Shown one piece after another: positions 40,349 through 48,514 of a stretch of 64,000 nt of DNA (within the stretch, counting starts at the first letter, position 1; the number at the start of each line of letters is the position of its first letter). The translations under genes were made by a program, and so were the position numbers. Origin of the DNA: JAKPAM01 sp047601745 (GTDB taxonomy: Bacteria > Pseudomonadota > Gammaproteobacteria > Burkholderiales > Burkholderiaceae_E). The notes under the pieces are model-generated. The model saw only the letters and a list, made by a program, of their open reading frames with translations, ran no database searches and had not been told where the DNA came from. The stretch spans positions 1,798,001 to 1,862,000 of the forward strand of contig JASGIS010000001.1 in NCBI GenBank assembly GCA_047601745.1. The letters run 5' to 3'.

Positions 40349-41548
40349 TCACCGCACCAGCGCGCACTTGCTCTGCGACAGCGGCTGCGGGGCGTCTTCG
40401 GCCGGGATCGTGCGCAGGATCTTGTAGTAATCCCACGGGCCCTTGGATTCGGACGGCTGCTTGACCTCGACCAGGTACATGTCGTGCATCAGCCGCCCAT
40501 CGACGCGGACCTTGCCCTTGGCGAAGAAGTCGTCGACCGGCAGCTCGCGCATCTTCGCGGCGACGGCCTTGCCGTCGTCGGTGCCGGCGGCCTGCATCGC
40601 CTTCAGGTAATGCGCGACCGACGAATACGTGCCGGCCTGGACCATGCCCGGCATGCGGCCGGTGCGATCGTAAAAGCGGCGCGACCACTGGCGCGAGGCA
40701 TCGTCGCGATCCCAGTAGAACGCGGTCGTGAACAGCAGGCCGTTGGCCACCTTCAGGCCCAGCGAGTGGACGTCGCTGATCACGACGACGAGGCCGACGA
40801 CCTTCTGTCCGCCGCGGGCCAGGCCGAACTCGCCGGCCTGCTTAATCGCGGTGATCGTGTCGCCGCCGGCGTTGGCCAGGCCGACGACCTGCGCCTTGGA
40901 CGCCTGAGCCTGCAGCAGGAACGATGAGAAATCCATCGTGCCGGTCGGATGCCGGACCACGCCGGCCACGGTGCCGCCGTTCTCTTTGACCACGCGGTCG
41001 AGGTCGGCGGCCATCTGGTGGCCGAACGCATAGTCCGCGGCGATGATGTACCAGGACTTGCCGCCGCTGGCGACCACCGCCTTGGCCGTGCCGGCCGCCT
41101 GCGAGTACGTGTCGAACGCCCAGTGGAAGCCGGTCGGCGAGCAGTCCTCGTTGGTCAGCCGCGTCGTGGCCGGTCCGACGGACAGCGTGACCTTGCCTTT
41201 TTCCTTGGCGATCTGCTGGGCGGCCAGCGCGACGGCCGAGTTGCTGAGGTCCGCGACGGCGCTGACGCCCTCGTTGTCGAACCAGCGGCGTGTGATCCCG
41301 GCCGCCAGGTCGGCCTTGTTCTGGTGGTCGGCGGAGACGATCTCGATCTTCCGGCCGAGCACGGTGCCGCCGAAGTCCTCGACCGCCATCTTTGCCGCCT
41401 CGACCGAGGTCGCGCCGCCGAAATCGGCATACATGCCCGATTGATCGTTGAGCACGCCGATGCGGACGGCGTTGCCGGCAGGCTGGGCCTGCACGCCGGC
41501 GGCGCAGATCAGGCCGGCCAGCAGGGAGACGAGGGTCGAGCGGCGCAA
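40349..41548 (-). CDS. Branched-chain-type ABC transporter binding protein, orphan
   Basis: This 399-residue exported protein is a type I periplasmic binding protein of the Leu/Ile/Val class: RIGVLNDQSGMYADFGGATS opens the mature part, with SWYIIAADYAFGHQMAADLD later, typical of the aromatic/amide-type group. The start is a TTG at 41548 preceded by GGAGGAG at ideal spacing and followed directly by a signal peptide (RRSTLVSLLAGLICAAGVQA). No permease or ATPase genes are adjacent, so it must work with a transporter encoded elsewhere. Ligand unknown. Confidence 0.85.
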   Translation of the reverse strand: MRRSTLVSLLAGLICAAGVQAQPAGNAVRIGVLNDQSGMYADFGGATSVEAAKMAVEDFGGTVLGRKIEIVSADHQNKADLAAGITRRWFDNEGVSAVADLSNSAVALAAQQIAKEKGKVTLSVGPATTRLTNEDCSPTGFHWAFDTYSQAAGTAKAVVASGGKSWYIIAADYAFGHQMAADLDRVVKENGGTVAGVVRHPTGTMDFSSFLLQAQASKAQVVGLANAGGDTITAIKQAGEFGLARGGQKVVGLVVVISDVHSLGLKVANGLLFTTAFYWDRDDASRQWSRRFYDRTGRMPGMVQAGTYSSVAHYLKAMQAAGTDDGKAVAAKMRELPVDDFFAKGKVRVDGRLMHDMYLVEVKQPSESKGPWDYYKILRTIPAEDAPQPLSQSKCALVR

Positions 41549-41683
41549 GGGACTCCTCCATTGGCTTGGACGATGGCTGTGCCCATTCTGGTGCGCCCCC
41601 GGTCGGCGGACATCCGGACAATCCCGACGCCGGCCGTCACCGGTCGGCTGTGGCCCCATGGCCGGACGGTCGCCGGGCCGTCT

Positions 41684-42892
41684 TCAGCCAGCGGTGAAGA
41701 ATCGCCAGGCGAGCTTCAACGCATCCGGCCCCTTCGGGTCCGAGAACGCCTGGCGGGCCGCGCCGCCGCTCCAGGCGTGGTCCAGTCCCTCGATCAGGAC
41801 GAGGCGTACGTACGGCGCGCGGCGGCGGACGGCAGCCGGATCAGGCCAATCGGTGATCCGCATCGGATAACGCTCGCCGCGTTGCTGCACCTGCGGGGGG
41901 CGCGACGTGAGGGCGGCGGCGCTTGCGCCGGCGGCCGGATGCGCGGACAGCCATAGCGCGGCCAATTGGTCGGCGTTGCGCGCGTCGATGACCGGATCAC
42001 GGTCACCTTGCAGGATCAGCAGCGGCGGCGGGCATCGACCCCTGAGCGCGGCGAGGACCGCCATGTCATGGATTCTCGGATGGCCGTGCATCGACCGGGC
42101 GGTGTCGGCGGCGTTGCGGGCGCTGAACGGCAACGGGCCCGAATGGCTGGCGACCGCCCGGATGCGGTCCGGATAACGCAGCGCCAGCGTGGTCGCCATC
42201 GTCGCGCCGGCCGACAGGCCGAGCGCGTAAATGCGGTCGCGGTCGACCGGATGGCGCCGGGCGACGTGCTCGATGATCTGCATGACCAGCGTCGATTCGC
42301 CGGCGGCGAACGCGTCACCGCGGAACCAGTTCCAGCAGCGCTGCGCGTTGGCCTGGACCGGTTGCTCGGGCAGCAGTGCGATGAACCGCTGGCTGCAGGC
42401 GAGCCGTGCGACGCGCGTGCTGACGGCGATGCACGCGCTGTCCTGGCCGCAGCCGTGCAGCAGGACCAGCAGCGGTACCGGTGTCCGTGCGGCGAGCCCG
42501 TCGGGGCGGAACAGCCGGTAGCGCCGGCCGGCCAGCGGGCCCACCGTCCAACGGCCTTCGCTCCACTGGCCGCCGGACGTCGCCAGCGGCGCGTCGACCG
42601 GCGTCACCACGCCGGTCAGCGCCTGTCTCGTCAGGTCGGCAGCGCGCCGGGCCTGCCGCTGGCCGGCCTGGCGGGTGGCGTCGATCGCCTGCCCGGTCAC
42701 CCGCCGCCATTGCTCGCCGGCCTGGCGGATCTGCCGTTCGGTCTGGCGGGCGGCCTGCTTGGCCATCTTGCGCGCGCTGCGCTCGGCGGCGACGGCCAGC
42801 GGATTCTTGCGGGCCGTACGTTGGGCGCGTCGCGCGCTGCGGGTCAGCGCGTCCAGCGTCGCGAGCCACGGATTGCGGGGGCGTCGGGCCAT
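41684..42892 (-). CDS. PHB-depolymerase-family esterase
   Basis: This 402-residue alpha/beta hydrolase belongs to the family of polyhydroxybutyrate depolymerases and feruloyl-type esterases. A positively charged, helical N-terminal region (residues 1-100, many RQA/RQT repeats) precedes the hydrolase domain, where PVPLLVLLHGCGQD forms the oxyanion region, GLSAGATMA the nucleophile elbow and LDHAWSGG the histidine. No signal peptide is visible, so it probably acts inside the cell, maybe on PHB granules or medium-chain esters; the basic N-terminus could bind a granule surface. The start at 42892 is chosen as the first ATG; a TTG 12 codons upstream is weaker. A decayed copy of its C-terminus is at 40113-40259. 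Confidence 0.83.
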   Translation of the reverse strand: MARRPRNPWLATLDALTRSARRAQRTARKNPLAVAAERSARKMAKQAARQTERQIRQAGEQWRRVTGQAIDATRQAGQRQARRAADLTRQALTGVVTPVDAPLATSGGQWSEGRWTVGPLAGRRYRLFRPDGLAARTPVPLLVLLHGCGQDSACIAVSTRVARLACSQRFIALLPEQPVQANAQRCWNWFRGDAFAAGESTLVMQIIEHVARRHPVDRDRIYALGLSAGATMATTLALRYPDRIRAVASHSGPLPFSARNAADTARSMHGHPRIHDMAVLAALRGRCPPPLLILQGDRDPVIDARNADQLAALWLSAHPAAGASAAALTSRPPQVQQRGERYPMRITDWPDPAAVRRRAPYVRLVLIEGLDHAWSGGAARQAFSDPKGPDALKLAWRFFTAG

Positions 42893-42961
42893 CGGTGCAT
42901 CGCGTCCTCCGGGGGAAGGGCGCGTCAAGAAAAAGGCTGAAAAAAACCCTGAAAAAAGGGG

Positions 42962-42989
42962 CTTGAAACCCGCGCGACGGCTCCCATTT
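42962..42989 (+). promoter_or_regulatory. Sigma-32 heat-shock promoter of ibpA
   Basis: CTTGAA (42962-42967) and CCCATTT (42983-42989), 15 bases apart, match the sigma-32 consensus closely. It lies 71 bases before the heat-shock gene start and would give a leader of about 60 bases that contains the thermometer hairpin. Confidence 0.75.
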
Positions 42990-43028
42990 CGGATGCACGG
43001 GCGCCGACGACGGGCCCGCGAACAAACC

Positions 43029-43055
43029 GTATCGCTTGATTGACTAAGAGGATAT
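43029..43055 (+). promoter_or_regulatory. ROSE-like RNA thermometer hairpin
   Basis: GUAUC pairs with GAUAU, then a G-G mismatch, a bulged A, and CUU pairs with AAG around an 8-base loop. This hides the AGAGGA Shine-Dalgarno sequence. The anti-Shine-Dalgarno arm holds UCGCU, fitting the UYGCU motif of ROSE elements that melt at heat-shock temperature. The combination with a sigma-32 promoter and ibpA is the classical context. Confidence 0.6.
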
Positions 43056-43059
43056 GACC

Positions 43060-43512
43060 ATGCGTACTTTCGATTTTGCTCCGCTGTATCGTTCGGCCAT
43101 CGGTTTCGACCGCTTCGCGAACCTGCTCGATTCGACGCTGCGCAATGATGCCCACCCCAGCTATCCGCCCTACAACATCGAACTGTCGGGCGAGAACCAG
43201 TACCGGATCACGATGGCGGTCGCCGGCTTCGACCGGTCCGAGCTGGACATCGAAGTCGAGAACGAAAGCCTGAAAGTCACCGGCCGCAAGCAGCGCGAAG
43301 AGAATCAGCGCACTTACCTGCACCGCGGCATCGGCACCCGTGACTTCGAGCACCGGTTCCAACTGGCCGAGCACGTCAAGGTCGTGGGCGCATCGTTCCA
43401 GAACGGTCTGCTGAACATCGACCTGGTTCGCGAGGTTCCCGAGGCGATGAAGCCGCGTCGCGTGCCGATCGACGGCAACAACGTCGAGGTGCTGGACCGC
43501 AAGGTCGCCTGA
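43060..43512 (+). CDS. ibpA: Small heat-shock protein, IbpA-like (Hsp20)
   Basis: This 150-residue holdase binds unfolding proteins for later rescue by DnaK/ClpB. Its N-terminus MRTFDFAPLYRSAIGFDRF matches IbpA, the alpha-crystallin domain spans about 32-125 (PYNIELSGENQYRITMAVAG, GIGTRDFEHRFQLAEHV, SFQNGLLNIDLVRE), and a short basic tail follows. The second ATG at 43060 is chosen over 43054 because it gives the IbpA N-terminus and the right spacing from AGAGGA. A sigma-32 promoter and ROSE-like hairpin lie upstream and a strong terminator downstream, so the gene is a single heat-controlled unit. Confidence 0.92.
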   Translation: MRTFDFAPLYRSAIGFDRFANLLDSTLRNDAHPSYPPYNIELSGENQYRITMAVAGFDRSELDIEVENESLKVTGRKQREENQRTYLHRGIGTRDFEHRFQLAEHVKVVGASFQNGLLNIDLVREVPEAMKPRRVPIDGNNVEVLDRKVA

Positions 43513-43535
43513 CCGGCCTGCGGCCGACGTCGACG

Positions 43536-43558
43536 GGCCCGCCTCGAGCGGGCCTTTT
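43536..43558 (+). terminator. Rho-independent terminator of ibpA
   Basis: GGCCCGC (43536-43542) and GCGGGCC (43548-43554) form a perfect 7-bp stem with a 5-base loop, followed by TTTT, 24 bases after the ibpA stop. Confidence 0.85.
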
Positions 43559-43624
43559 CGCGTGACGTGGGCATGACGTAGGCGCCTGCGTGGGCTGCCC
43601 ACGCGTCCCGCCGCGCGGCGGCGG

Positions 43625-44005
43625 TCAGCGCCGGTTCGTGATCAGGCCGGTCGCGTCGCCGACGAACGCGTTGCGCGTGACCTTGTCGAACAGGCACAGC
43701 ACGCGTCCCTTGCGCGACTTGGTGCGCGACAGCATCACTTCGCCTTCGATCAGCAGCGCCGTCATGCCGATCTGGTCGTCGAACTCGATCGGCTTGCCGG
43801 CCGCCCGCGCTTTGTGCAGGTCGCTGGCCTTGATGCAGGCGTCGGTCACTTCCTTGGTCAGCGTCGGCGACGGCTTGGGCACGGCGGCGTGGACGGCGGC
43901 GGAGCCGATGGCCAGGCCGGCAGCGGCCAGCGCACAGGCGAGCGCGCGTCCGACGGCCAATCGACGGGGCCGGCGCGAGGCCGGGGTGCGGCGGACAACG
44001 ATCAT
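43625..44005 (-). CDS. Exported hypothetical protein
   Basis: This 126-residue protein has an N-terminal arginine-rich signal peptide with a hydrophobic core (RALACALAAAGLAIGSAAVH, cleavage near VHA) and a mature part of about 80 residues. The mature part (TLTKEVTDACIKASDLHKAR and IGMTALLIEGEVML) is not recognised; one CI and one LCLF cysteine could form a disulphide. The start has AGGAGAA 10 bases upstream. No neighbour suggests a function. Confidence 0.6.
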   Translation of the reverse strand: MIVVRRTPASRRPRRLAVGRALACALAAAGLAIGSAAVHAAVPKPSPTLTKEVTDACIKASDLHKARAAGKPIEFDDQIGMTALLIEGEVMLSRTKSRKGRVLCLFDKVTRNAFVGDATGLITNRR

Positions 44006-44128
44006 CAGTCGTGTTCTCCTGAAGGGGACGGTCCGGACGATGGCGGAATCGTCTCACATCCGCGCGTCGATCCGGGTTCGGGGCCATCCGGCGGTGTCAG
44101 GGCCCGGCGTCCGGCGCGAGCCGCGGGC

Positions 44129-44200
44129 GGTCCAGCGGTCCAGCGGTCCAGCGGTCCAGCGGTCCAGCGGTCCAGTGGCCCAGCGGCCCAGCGGCCCATC
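44129..44200. repeat. 8-bp tandem array, nine units
   Basis: Nine units of ggtccagc and variants run from 44129 to 44200, ending 30 bases before the DUF1345 gene. The 8-base period would shift frame, and the array is outside genes. Confidence 0.85.
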
Positions 44201-44230
44201 AGCCCGCCGCCGCTGGCGTAGACTCGCGCG

Positions 44231-44881
44231 ATGTCCCGGCGCCGTACGAACCTGATCACCAGCCGCCCATGGCTGATGTTGTCGGCGCTGGCCGGCGTGC
44301 TGGCCGGGGTGGCGTCGCCGTCGGCCTGGCCGCTGGTCAGCCGGGTGCTGCTCGGCTGGAACATCGCGAACTGGCTGTACCTGGGCTGTCTCGTCGTGCT
44401 GATGTCCCGCGCCGATGCGCAGGGTGTGCGGTATCGCGCCCGGCGGCTGGACGACAGCGGCTGGGTCGACCTGGCGCTGGCGGCGATCGGACCCGTGATG
44501 AGCCTGGCGGCCGTCGTGTTCGAGCTGCTGCTGTCCGGGCCGCACGGGCGTCCGCTGGGCGTCGCGCTGACGGTGTCGACGATCATCGGCGCGTGGCTCG
44601 GCAATGCGCTGATCTTCGGCATGCACTACGCGAACCTCTATTACCGGCGGCCCGATCCGCCGGCGCTGCGCTTTCCGGACGACGCGCTCGAACCCGACTA
44701 CTGGGACTTCCTGTACTTCTCGTTCACGATCGCGATCGCGCAGCAGACGGCCGACGTGGCGATCGCCTCGCGCACGATGCGCCGTACCGTGCTCGCGCAG
44801 GCGTTGTTGTCGTACCTGTTCAACCTGGCGATCCTGGCGTTGTCGATCAATATCGCGTCGAACCTGCTGGCCGGGGGCTGA
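44231..44881 (+). CDS. DUF1345 integral membrane protein
   Basis: This 216-residue inner-membrane protein has five or so hydrophobic segments (residues 12-30, 36-58, 80-102, 110-130, 185-210) and the DUF1345 hallmark YWDFLYFSFTIAIAQQTADV near 157. The family is common in proteobacteria and has no known function. No Shine-Dalgarno is evident before the ATG. It converges on the sulfonate-type binding-protein gene, whose stop is 11 bases away. Confidence 0.82.
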   Translation: MSRRRTNLITSRPWLMLSALAGVLAGVASPSAWPLVSRVLLGWNIANWLYLGCLVVLMSRADAQGVRYRARRLDDSGWVDLALAAIGPVMSLAAVVFELLLSGPHGRPLGVALTVSTIIGAWLGNALIFGMHYANLYYRRPDPPALRFPDDALEPDYWDFLYFSFTIAIAQQTADVAIASRTMRRTVLAQALLSYLFNLAILALSINIASNLLAGG

Positions 44882-44892
44882 ACGGGACGCCG

Positions 44893-45966
44893 TCAGCCCA
44901 GGTCCGCGACGGCGCCGGTCTCCGCGTCCCAGCGGCGCGCTCGGCCGGTATCGACGCGCGCGGGCAGCAGGCCCGCTGCGAAGAACGTGTCGGCGATCCG
45001 TTGCTGTTCGCCGAAGTGGCGCGCCTCGACCGCGCGGACCTCGTAGCTTCGGCGGGCATTGGCCTGCCTGACGGTCGCTGCGTCCAACCCCCATGAGGGG
45101 GCGAGCAGGCGCGCCGCCGCGTCGGGATCGTCGCGGACCTGGCGGCCGGCCGCGCGCAGGGCTTCGAAGACCGTCTTCAGCCACGCCGGATGATCGGCGG
45201 CGAACCGGCTCGAGACCAGGTAGTAGCGCTGATACGAGGCCAGGCCGCGGCCGTCGATCAGCACGCGCGCGTCGGCCGCGCGCTCGGCCGCCGCCAGGAA
45301 GGGATCCCAGGTGATCCACGCATCGACCGCGCCGCGTTCGAATGCCGCGCGGCCGTCGGCGGGCGCCAGGTAGCTGGCCTGAACCTCGCCCGCGGCGACG
45401 CCGGCCTGCGCGAGCGCGGCCAGCAGCAGGTAATGGCTGCCCGCCGCCTTCGTGACGGCGACGCGCCGGCCCTTCAGGTCGGCCGGCGATCGAATGGGGG
45501 CATCGCGCCGCACGAGGATCGCCTGCGCGGACGGGGATGGGGCTTCCTGTGCGAAGTAGACGAAGTCGGCCCGTGCCGCCTGCGCGAAGATCGGCACGGT
45601 GTCGGCGATGTCCGCCGTCAGGTCGATGGCACCGGCGTTCAGCGCTTCGGTCAGCGGCAGGCCGCTGGTGAACTCGTGCCAACTGACGTCGACGTTCGAT
45701 GAGGCCAACGCTTGTTCGAGCGTGCGCTGCGACTTGAGCACGACGCTCAGCGTCGACGACTTCTGATAACCGATGCGCAGCGTCCCGCCAACGCGCCCGG
45801 CCGCCGCGCCTTGCGCGATCGCGCGCGCCGGCCATCCGCCCGTCAGCGGCGCCGCAGTCGCGGCCAATGCCGCCGACGCCAGCCCGGCCAGGCCGCGCCG
45901 GCGTTCGGTCGACGCCGGTGGGACGCAGTCCGATGCCGGCGGAGGGGAGTTGCTGTCGATGCTCAT
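44893..45966 (-). CDS. Aliphatic-sulfonate-type ABC binding protein (SsuA-like)
   Basis: This protein of about 357 residues is exported with a twin-arginine-looking leader (TERRRGLAGLASAALAATAA). The mature part is an NMT1/SsuA-type fold: LRIGYQKSSTLSVVLKSQRT, then the FTSGLPLTEALNAGAIDLTA segment and DAWITWDPFLAAAE, the classical sulfonate/nitrate-type signature. The start at 45966 is uncertain; another ATG lies at 46050. It is divergent from a second related gene at 46228, and an FMN reductase follows nearby, consistent with sulfur scavenging. Permease and ATPase genes are absent from the window. Ligand inferred only to class. Confidence 0.84.
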   Translation of the reverse strand: MSIDSNSPPPASDCVPPASTERRRGLAGLASAALAATAAPLTGGWPARAIAQGAAAGRVGGTLRIGYQKSSTLSVVLKSQRTLEQALASSNVDVSWHEFTSGLPLTEALNAGAIDLTADIADTVPIFAQAARADFVYFAQEAPSPSAQAILVRRDAPIRSPADLKGRRVAVTKAAGSHYLLLAALAQAGVAAGEVQASYLAPADGRAAFERGAVDAWITWDPFLAAAERAADARVLIDGRGLASYQRYYLVSSRFAADHPAWLKTVFEALRAAGRQVRDDPDAAARLLAPSWGLDAATVRQANARRSYEVRAVEARHFGEQQRIADTFFAAGLLPARVDTGRARRWDAETGAVADLG

Positions 45967-46227
45967 CGATTTCGCTCGTGTTGTCGAGGACGGCGGAGAC
46001 GGACCAGAGTCTGACGGTCCCGGCACCGGCCGATCAAGCAAGCGATTCATCTAAGCAATGCAGCGATCGGACTAAGCGCGAGCGAGTGCCTGGTGATAAC
46101 GATCGAAGAATCCCTTCGTTGTCCGCGTGTTCGATTTCTCCTAAGGTCGGTGCGGCGCGAGCGCGGCGCATTCGACGGCCGCCGCCCGCGCATTCCCCCG
46201 CGCATTCCCTCGATTCTCGCGAGACAG

Positions 46228-47268
46228 ATGATGAACACCGACCGCTCCGATTCGGCTGCTCCGCGGCCGCTTTTCCCTGAAACCGTGAACGAGCCTGCCG
46301 GCCGTTCCGCTCTCGCATCCGAACGGAGCGCAGCCGCTGCGCGCCGCGGCTTCCTGGCCGCCAGCCTCGCGCTGGTCGGCGGCGCGGCCGCGTTGCCGTC
46401 CGCTCGCGCCGACGCCGTCGTGCTGAAGGCCGGCGACCAGAAGGGCGGGCTGCGCGCGTTGCTGGAAGCGGCCGACGCGCTGCGCGACCTGCCTTACGAG
46501 ATCCGCTGGGCCGAGTTTCCCGCCGCCGCGCCGCTGGCCGAGGCGTTGAATGCCGGGGCCGTGGATTTCGGCACGATCGGCGATGCGCCGCTGATCTTCG
46601 CGCTGGCCGCCGGCGTGCGGATCAAGGCGTTCGCCGCCAATCGGTCGGATCCGTACGGCACGGCCGTGCTCGTGCGTCCCGATTCGCCGCTGAAGAACGC
46701 CGCCGACCTGAAAGGCCGCTCGATCGGAACCAATCGCGGTTCGATCGGCCATTTCATCGCATTGAAGGCGCTGGCCTCGGCGGGACTGAGCGGCAACGAC
46801 GCGTCGTTTCGATTCATTCCGCCGGCGGACGCCAAGCTCGCGCTGACGCAGGGGGCGCTCGATGCCTGGGCGACCTGGGAGCCGTATACGGCGATGGCCG
46901 AGACCGCCGGCCAGGCGCGGGTACTGGTCGACGGCCGAGGCCTGTCCAGCGGACTGGGCTTTCTCGCCGGTACCGAGACCGCGCTGGCCACCAAGCGCGC
47001 GGCGCTGGCCGATTTCACGCAGCGCGTCGTGCGCGCGCAGCAGTGGTCGTACCAGCACGTCGACGAATACTCGGACTCGCTGGCGCGCATCATCGGAATC
47101 CCCGCGCGAGCCGCGCGCCTGCAATTCGAGCGGCGGGCGACGCGTTGGGTGCCGCTCGACGCGGCCGTGTTGTCGGATCAGCAGCGCACCGCGGATTTCT
47201 TCCTGCAGGCCGGGCTGCTGAAGCAGAAGCTGGATGTCGCGGCGACGTTCGATCGCGAGATCGGCTGA
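46228..47268 (+). CDS. Second aliphatic-sulfonate-type ABC binding protein
   Basis: This protein of 346 residues is a second SsuA-like binding protein. A leader with RRGFLAASLALVGGAAALPS precedes a mature part with VLKAGDQKGGLRALLEAADA, AEFPAAAPLAEALNAGAVDF and GALDAWATWEPYTAMAETAG. It matches its divergent neighbour in layout but differs widely in sequence, so they likely bind different sulfonates or sulfate esters. The start at 46228 (MMNTDRSD) is chosen over upstream ATG codons; both positions are possible. No permease gene follows; the next gene is the FMN reductase on the other strand. Confidence 0.83.
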   Translation: MMNTDRSDSAAPRPLFPETVNEPAGRSALASERSAAAARRGFLAASLALVGGAAALPSARADAVVLKAGDQKGGLRALLEAADALRDLPYEIRWAEFPAAAPLAEALNAGAVDFGTIGDAPLIFALAAGVRIKAFAANRSDPYGTAVLVRPDSPLKNAADLKGRSIGTNRGSIGHFIALKALASAGLSGNDASFRFIPPADAKLALTQGALDAWATWEPYTAMAETAGQARVLVDGRGLSSGLGFLAGTETALATKRAALADFTQRVVRAQQWSYQHVDEYSDSLARIIGIPARAARLQFERRATRWVPLDAAVLSDQQRTADFFLQAGLLKQKLDVAATFDREIG

Positions 47269-47457
47269 AGGACGGGCCGCGCCGTACGGGCCGAGGCGGT
47301 ACGCGGTTCATCCGTTGTGCGCGGATGGGCCCGATACGAGCGGCCCGAGCCGAACGACACGCCGGGTTCGTCCGATGCGCGCGGACAGGCCCCGACGAGA
47401 GGGGGCGGTCAGAAGGGGGTTAGAGGGGCAGTCAGAGGGGCGGCCGGGTCCGGTCGA
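47269..47457. repeat. Imperfect direct duplication in a convergent gap
   Basis: Two diverged copies of a roughly 45-base segment with the core gttc-tccg-tgcgcgcgga lie near 47307-47342 and 47361-47402. No gene is seen and the region separates two convergent genes. Confidence 0.4.
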
Positions 47458-48033
47458 TCAGGCGGACAGCCTCAGCGGCTCGGGCCGTTCGGCGCGATGC
47501 GAATCCAGCCACGGTAGTGCGTACTGCACGGCCAGTGCGATGCGCGCCGACAATGCGTCGCTGGCGATCCGGCCGTCCGCGAAGTCGCGGTCCGTGCCGT
47601 AGACGCCGAGAGGCAGCGGCAGCGACTGGAAGAACGCGAACAGCGGCCGCAACTGATGATCGAGGACCAGCGAGTGCCGCTCGCTGCCGCCGGTCGCGAC
47701 CAGCAGAACCGGCTTCGATCGCAGCGCGTCCTGGTGGACCAGATCGAACAGGTGCTTGAACAGGCCGCTGTACGCGCCGCGATAGACCGGCGTGCCGACT
47801 ACCAGCAGATCGGCGCCTTCGATCAGATCCAGCGCGTCGGCGACCTTGCGCGAGGCGCCCGGGCGCTGCAACGTCGCGCCCAGTTCGGGATGCAGCGCCG
47901 ACAGGCGCACCGAGCGGGCGTCGACCGGACGCTGCGATCCCAGCTCGGCGATCACCGCGTTCAGCAGCGTGTCGGTCTTCGACGGGTGGTTCGGGCTGCC
48001 GGAGACGGCGATCACGTTCAATCGGTCGGACAT
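47458..48033 (-). CDS. NAD(P)H-dependent FMN reductase (SsuE/MsuE-like)
   Basis: This 191-residue flavoreductase would supply reduced FMN to a two-component monooxygenase such as an alkanesulfonate monooxygenase. The flavodoxin-like fold opens with VIAVSGSPNHPSKTDTLLNA, has the phosphate- and FMN-binding GTPVYRGAYSGLFKHLFDLV, and the PVLLVATGGSERHSL segment typical of MsuE/SsuE. It lies near two sulfonate-type binding proteins, which supports a role in organosulfur use, but the oxygenase itself is not in the window. A 43-bp repeat array starts 11 bases before the start codon. Confidence 0.83.
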   Translation of the reverse strand: MSDRLNVIAVSGSPNHPSKTDTLLNAVIAELGSQRPVDARSVRLSALHPELGATLQRPGASRKVADALDLIEGADLLVVGTPVYRGAYSGLFKHLFDLVHQDALRSKPVLLVATGGSERHSLVLDHQLRPLFAFFQSLPLPLGVYGTDRDFADGRIASDALSARIALAVQYALPWLDSHRAERPEPLRLSA

Positions 48034-48043
48034 GGCGGGGCTA

Positions 48044-48203
48044 TCGGTAGGTATGGGTTCCGGCGGCGCGGATTCGGTGGGCCGGGTCGGTAGGTATGGG
48101 TTCGGCGGCGCGGATTCGATGAGCCGGGTTCGGTAGGTATGGGTTCCGGCAGCACGGATTCGATAGGCCAGGTTCGGTAGGTACGGGTTCGGCGAGAGCC
48201 GGG
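48044..48203. repeat. 43-bp tandem array, 3.7 units
   Basis: Copies start at 48044, 48087, 48130 and 48174, each beginning tcggtaggta and diverging later. It directly precedes the FMN reductase gene on the minus strand. No spacers of the CRISPR type are present; the units are contiguous. Confidence 0.85.
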
Positions 48204-48514
48204 CATCCGGACACGCGGGGAGCGGGTACCGGCGCCCGATCGAAGCACCGATGTTAAGTCGCGGCCGTCGATCCGCGTTCCACGATCTTCTGATAAGGAA
48301 ATCGCCGCCGGCGCGATAACGATCCGATGAATTCCTGGTAGGGACGCGCGCTGATCCGGCGCAGGATCGCGAGTCCTTCCGGATGGACTGGCCGCCGGGC
48401 CGGGACCGTGATGCCGGTCGATCGGGTTATCCTGACCGACGATCCGACCGTCGCGCGCGACGGCGGCCGGCCGCGCTCCGGCCGATCACCCCATCATCCC
48501 CACCAGGAGACCTC
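48204..48514. other. Intergenic region before metY with an open remnant-like frame
   Basis: No complete gene. The minus strand from a TAA at 48254 is open for at least 70 codons and contains GLAILRRISARPYQEFIGSL and RRRRFPYQKIVERGS, which looks more protein-like than neighbouring frames but lacks a start codon. It could be a truncated gene. The metY Shine-Dalgarno AGGAGA is at 48505-48510. Confidence 0.4.

Noticed and set aside
41549..41659. N-terminal extension of the orphan binding protein
   Set aside because: The TTG at 41548 has a strong GGAGGAG and begins a proper signal peptide, whereas the 37 codons upstream read as filler.
48044..48203. Possible CRISPR array
   Set aside because: The 43-bp units are contiguous and diverged, with no spacers of unrelated sequence and no cas genes.
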